Below are positions 62,041 to 64,000 of a stretch of DNA of 64,000 nt, in pieces. The stretch's first letter is position 1. Each line of letters opens with the position of its first letter. A program made the position numbers and the translations under genes. The notes under the pieces are model-generated. The model did not search any database, had not been told where the DNA came from, and saw only the letters and a list, made by a program, of their open reading frames with translations. Source of the DNA: an uncultured Eubacteriales bacterium (GTDB lineage: Bacteria; Bacillota; Clostridia; Oscillospirales; Acutalibacteraceae); the NCBI GenBank assembly GCA_900315785.1, contig ONAL01000005.1, forward strand, positions 1 through 64,000, given 5' to 3'.

Positions 62041-62547
62041 ATGAGCAATTTCAAAACCATCGATCCCTCCGCAATCGCCGACAACGCCTTCAAGCTTATC
62101 GGTAAGGACTGGGCGCTTGTCACCTCCGGCAGCAGGGAGAGCTTCAACACCATGACCGTCAGCTGGGGAGGCGTCGGAATCATGTGGAACAAGCCCGTAA
62201 CGTTCACATTTATCCGTCCGCAGCGCTACACCTTCGGTTTCCTCGAGAAAAACGGCTTTTTCACCATGAGCTTTTTTGACGAGAGCTATCGCAAGGCGCT
62301 TCAGATCTGCGGCACAAAGAGCGGCAGAGATACCGACAAGGTAGCCGAGACCGGTCTGACCCCGGCGTTCACCGGGGACGGCGTTCCGTACTTCGAAGAA
62401 GCGCGCCTTGTGCTCGTCTGCAAAAAGCTCTACGCGCAGGATCTTAACGAGGACTCGATCGTCGAGGAAGCGGTAAAGGGCAACTACAACGGCAGCGACT
62501 ACCACAGAATGTACGTCAGCGAGATAGTGTCCGTTCTTAAAAAGTAA
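62041..62547 (+). CDS. Flavin reductase-like FMN-binding protein
   Basis: This 168-residue protein belongs to the flavin reductase-like (FMN-binding split barrel) family. It starts SNFKTIDPSAIADNAFKLIGKDW, and the blocks NTMTVSWGGVGIMWNKPV and FIRPQRYT fit the family, in which they line the FMN site. The actual electron acceptor is not known. The start at 62041 gives the family-typical N terminus; an AAAGGA lies 12 bases before it, rather far, and ATG 62020 remains possible. Confidence 0.85.
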   Translation: MSNFKTIDPSAIADNAFKLIGKDWALVTSGSRESFNTMTVSWGGVGIMWNKPVTFTFIRPQRYTFGFLEKNGFFTMSFFDESYRKALQICGTKSGRDTDKVAETGLTPAFTGDGVPYFEEARLVLVCKKLYAQDLNEDSIVEEAVKGNYNGSDYHRMYVSEIVSVLKK

Positions 62548-62568
62548 GCGCGGTTGAAATCCTAAAAC

Positions 62569-62597
62569 TTGCAATTATTTTCAAGCTGTGTTATAAT
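62569..62597 (+). promoter_or_regulatory. Citrate synthase promoter
   Basis: TTGCAA (62569-62574), 17 bases, TATAAT (62592-62597). A small stem AAGG/CCTT lies in the leader before the AAAGGGAG ribosome binding site. Confidence 0.78.
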
Positions 62598-62655
62598 AGG
62601 GATTCTAAGGTAAAAGCCTTATGTCTGTAAAACTAAAATGAAAGGGAGTGATTCT

Positions 62656-64000
62656 ATGGTAGATACAACCTGGGATTATTCTGAAAATACGCCGGAGATC
62701 AACTTTCTCGCGGATAAAATGTCGGAGAACTCTAAGATCGACCCTGCGCTTTACGGCAAGTACGACGTCAAGAGAGGTCTGCGCGATATCGACGGCAAGG
62801 GCGTTCTGACCGGTCTTACCGATATCTCGACGATCAAGCAGAACAAGCTCGTCGACGGCAAGCTCGTACCCTGCGAGGGCGAGCTGTACTACAGAGGCTA
62901 CAACGTCAACGACATCGTCGGCGGAATCCGCAGCGATGACCGATTCGGCTTTGAAGAGGTCGTGTATCTGCTGCTTTTCGGCGAGATGCCCAACAGAGAA
63001 CAGCTCCTTAACTTCAAGACGCTTCTTGTTCAGTACCGCACCCTGCCGCAGAACTTCGTCCGCGACGTTATTCTCAAGGCGCCCAGCGAGGACATGATGA
63101 ACTCCATCGCGCGTTCCGTTCTCACCCTGTTTTGCTACGACAAGAACCCCAACGACACTTCGATAAACAACGTGCTTCGCCAGTGCATACAGCTGATTTC
63201 GGTATTCCCGATGCTCAGCGTGTACGGCTACCACTCATATAACCACTACCTGCGCGACAAAAGCCTTTATATCCACCGCGCGGAGCCTACGATGTCGACA
63301 GCCGAGGTCATCCTCTCGCTGCTTCGTCCCGACAGGCACTACACCGACCTCGAGGCGAAGGTTCTCGACATGGCGCTTATCCTCCACATGGAGCACGGCG
63401 GCGGTAACAACTCGACCTTCACCACCCACGTGGTAACCTCCTCGGGCACCGATACATACTCCGCGATCGCCGCGGCGCTCTCGTCGCTCAAGGGACCCAA
63501 GCACGGCGGCGCGAACGTCAAGGTATTCGAGATGTTCGAGGACTTGAAGCAGGCTGTAAAAGACTGGAACGACGAGGACGAAATCACCGCGTACCTCGAA
63601 AAGCTGCTCGACAGGCAGGCGTTCGACAGGAAGGGTCTTATCTACGGTATGGGTCACGCGGTCTATACCATTTCCGACCCGCGTCAGGTAATCCTCAAGG
63701 GCGCCGTTCAGAAGCTCGCCGAGGTTGAGGGCTACGACAATGAATTTGAACTCTACGCAAAGGTCGAGCGTCTCGCGCCTCAGGTCATCGGCAAAAAACG
63801 CCGCATCTACAAGGGCGTTGCCTCGAACGTGGACTTCTACAGCGGACTTCTCTACAGCATGCTCGACATTCCCTGCGAGCTTTACACACCGCTCTTTGCC
63901 ACCGCGAGAATCGCCGGCTGGAGCGCGCACAGACTCGAGGAGCTTATCAATGCCGGCAAGATCATCCGTCCGGCTTACATGAGCATTTCCACCGAGAAGG
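62656..64000 (+). CDS. gltA: Citrate synthase (3' end cut by the window)
   Basis: The frame is open from ATG 62656, after AAAGGGAGTG, to the last base, 448 codons without a stop; the family is about 450-460 residues, so only a few codons are missing. Citrate synthase makes citrate from acetyl-CoA and oxaloacetate. The translation shows EGELYYRGYNVNDI, MEHGGGNNSTF, the catalytic histidines in LKGPKHGGAN and YGMGHAVYT, the final block ARIAGWSAHRLEE, and RPAYMS. It likely feeds 2-oxoglutarate and glutamate synthesis, hence the arginine genes nearby. Confidence 0.95.
   Translation, partial: MVDTTWDYSENTPEINFLADKMSENSKIDPALYGKYDVKRGLRDIDGKGVLTGLTDISTIKQNKLVDGKLVPCEGELYYRGYNVNDIVGGIRSDDRFGFEEVVYLLLFGEMPNREQLLNFKTLLVQYRTLPQNFVRDVILKAPSEDMMNSIARSVLTLFCYDKNPNDTSINNVLRQCIQLISVFPMLSVYGYHSYNHYLRDKSLYIHRAEPTMSTAEVILSLLRPDRHYTDLEAKVLDMALILHMEHGGGNNSTFTTHVVTSSGTDTYSAIAAALSSLKGPKHGGANVKVFEMFEDLKQAVKDWNDEDEITAYLEKLLDRQAFDRKGLIYGMGHAVYTISDPRQVILKGAVQKLAEVEGYDNEFELYAKVERLAPQVIGKKRRIYKGVASNVDFYSGLLYSMLDIPCELYTPLFATARIAGWSAHRLEELINAGKIIRPAYMSISTEK

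Larger units (their letters stand above)
57124..64000. other. GATC-rich segment of distinct composition
   Basis: By eye I count about 39 GATC sites here (roughly one per 177 bases). Between 48,266 and 57,123 I find none, and in the first 57 kb only about two dozen, although about 220 would be expected by chance. The change is sharp and lies inside argJ. The right border is outside the window. Confidence 0.8.

Overview
The window looks like a chromosomal segment of an anaerobic, low-oxygen-adapted Gram-positive bacterium of the class Clostridia, most likely an Oscillospiraceae/Ruminococcaceae-type gut organism. The basis is gene content: a complete rnfCDGEAB cluster, class III fructose-bisphosphatase, 2-hydroxyacyl-CoA dehydratase activase-type proteins, a K+-dependent membrane pyrophosphatase, a split transketolase, a fused PurL/PurQ, type III pantothenate kinase and a group IIC intron. 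Genes have AGGAGG-type ribosome binding sites and TTGACA/TATAAT promoters with 16-18 base spacers. The species assignment is inference. No rRNA, tRNA, CRISPR array, prophage or defence island was found.

Layout. 0.1-4.2 kb: divergent uraA and upp (uracil uptake and salvage), then fbp behind a terminator. 4.3-8.0 kb: a giant secreted subtilase. 8.1-12.9 kb: the Rnf operon. 13.2-15.1 kb: a nitroreductase and a lipoprotein serine hydrolase that looks like a recent insertion. 15.1-19.3 kb: a two-gene activase/dehydratase-like system. 19.4-21.8 kb: ribF and a Nudix hydrolase facing an M14 carboxypeptidase. 21.9-24.2 kb: asnB with a long acidic tail. 24.4-26.9 kb: an ECF sigma factor with a membrane-anchored beta-propeller protein. 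27.0-30.8 kb: purL. 30.8-31.7 kb: two small proteins of unknown function. 31.9-37.8 kb: oppBCDFA. 38.1-40.0 kb: a complete group IIC intron. 40.1-44.0 kb: a 69-residue protein, a ZIP metal transporter, a membrane protein and hppA. 44.1-46.9 kb: a second sigma/anti-sigma-like pair and trxA-trxB. 47.0-48.8 kb: split transketolase. 49.0-51.5 kb: coaX, an ECF-transporter S component and birA. 51.5-52.9 kb: a purine permease. 53.2-61.7 kb: argGHCJB-GNAT-argDF. 62.0-64.0 kb: a flavin reductase-like protein and citrate synthase, which runs off the window end.

How the genes fit together. Rnf and the pyrophosphatase both charge the membrane, from ferredoxin/NAD+ and from pyrophosphate. uraA/upp, the NCS2 purine permease and purL serve nucleotide supply. 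Citrate synthase is the entry to the 2-oxoglutarate/glutamate route that feeds the arginine operon, which holds every enzyme from glutamate to arginine given ArgJ acetyl recycling. coaX and its neighbouring S component form a likely pantothenate uptake and trapping unit.

The most unusual signals are at DNA level. GATC is almost absent up to about 57.12 kb (none seen from 48.3 to 57.12 kb), then abruptly common to the window end. The switch lies inside an intact argJ, so this is either a recombination joint or an assembly chimera. In the GATC-rich part the start of argG carries an exact 41-bp tandem duplication that separates the gene from its ribosome binding site. The serine hydrolase insert is GATC-rich and bracketed by 14-bp direct repeats. 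I found no convincing wholly new multi-gene system. The two sigma/membrane-protein pairs are the best candidates for undescribed signalling.
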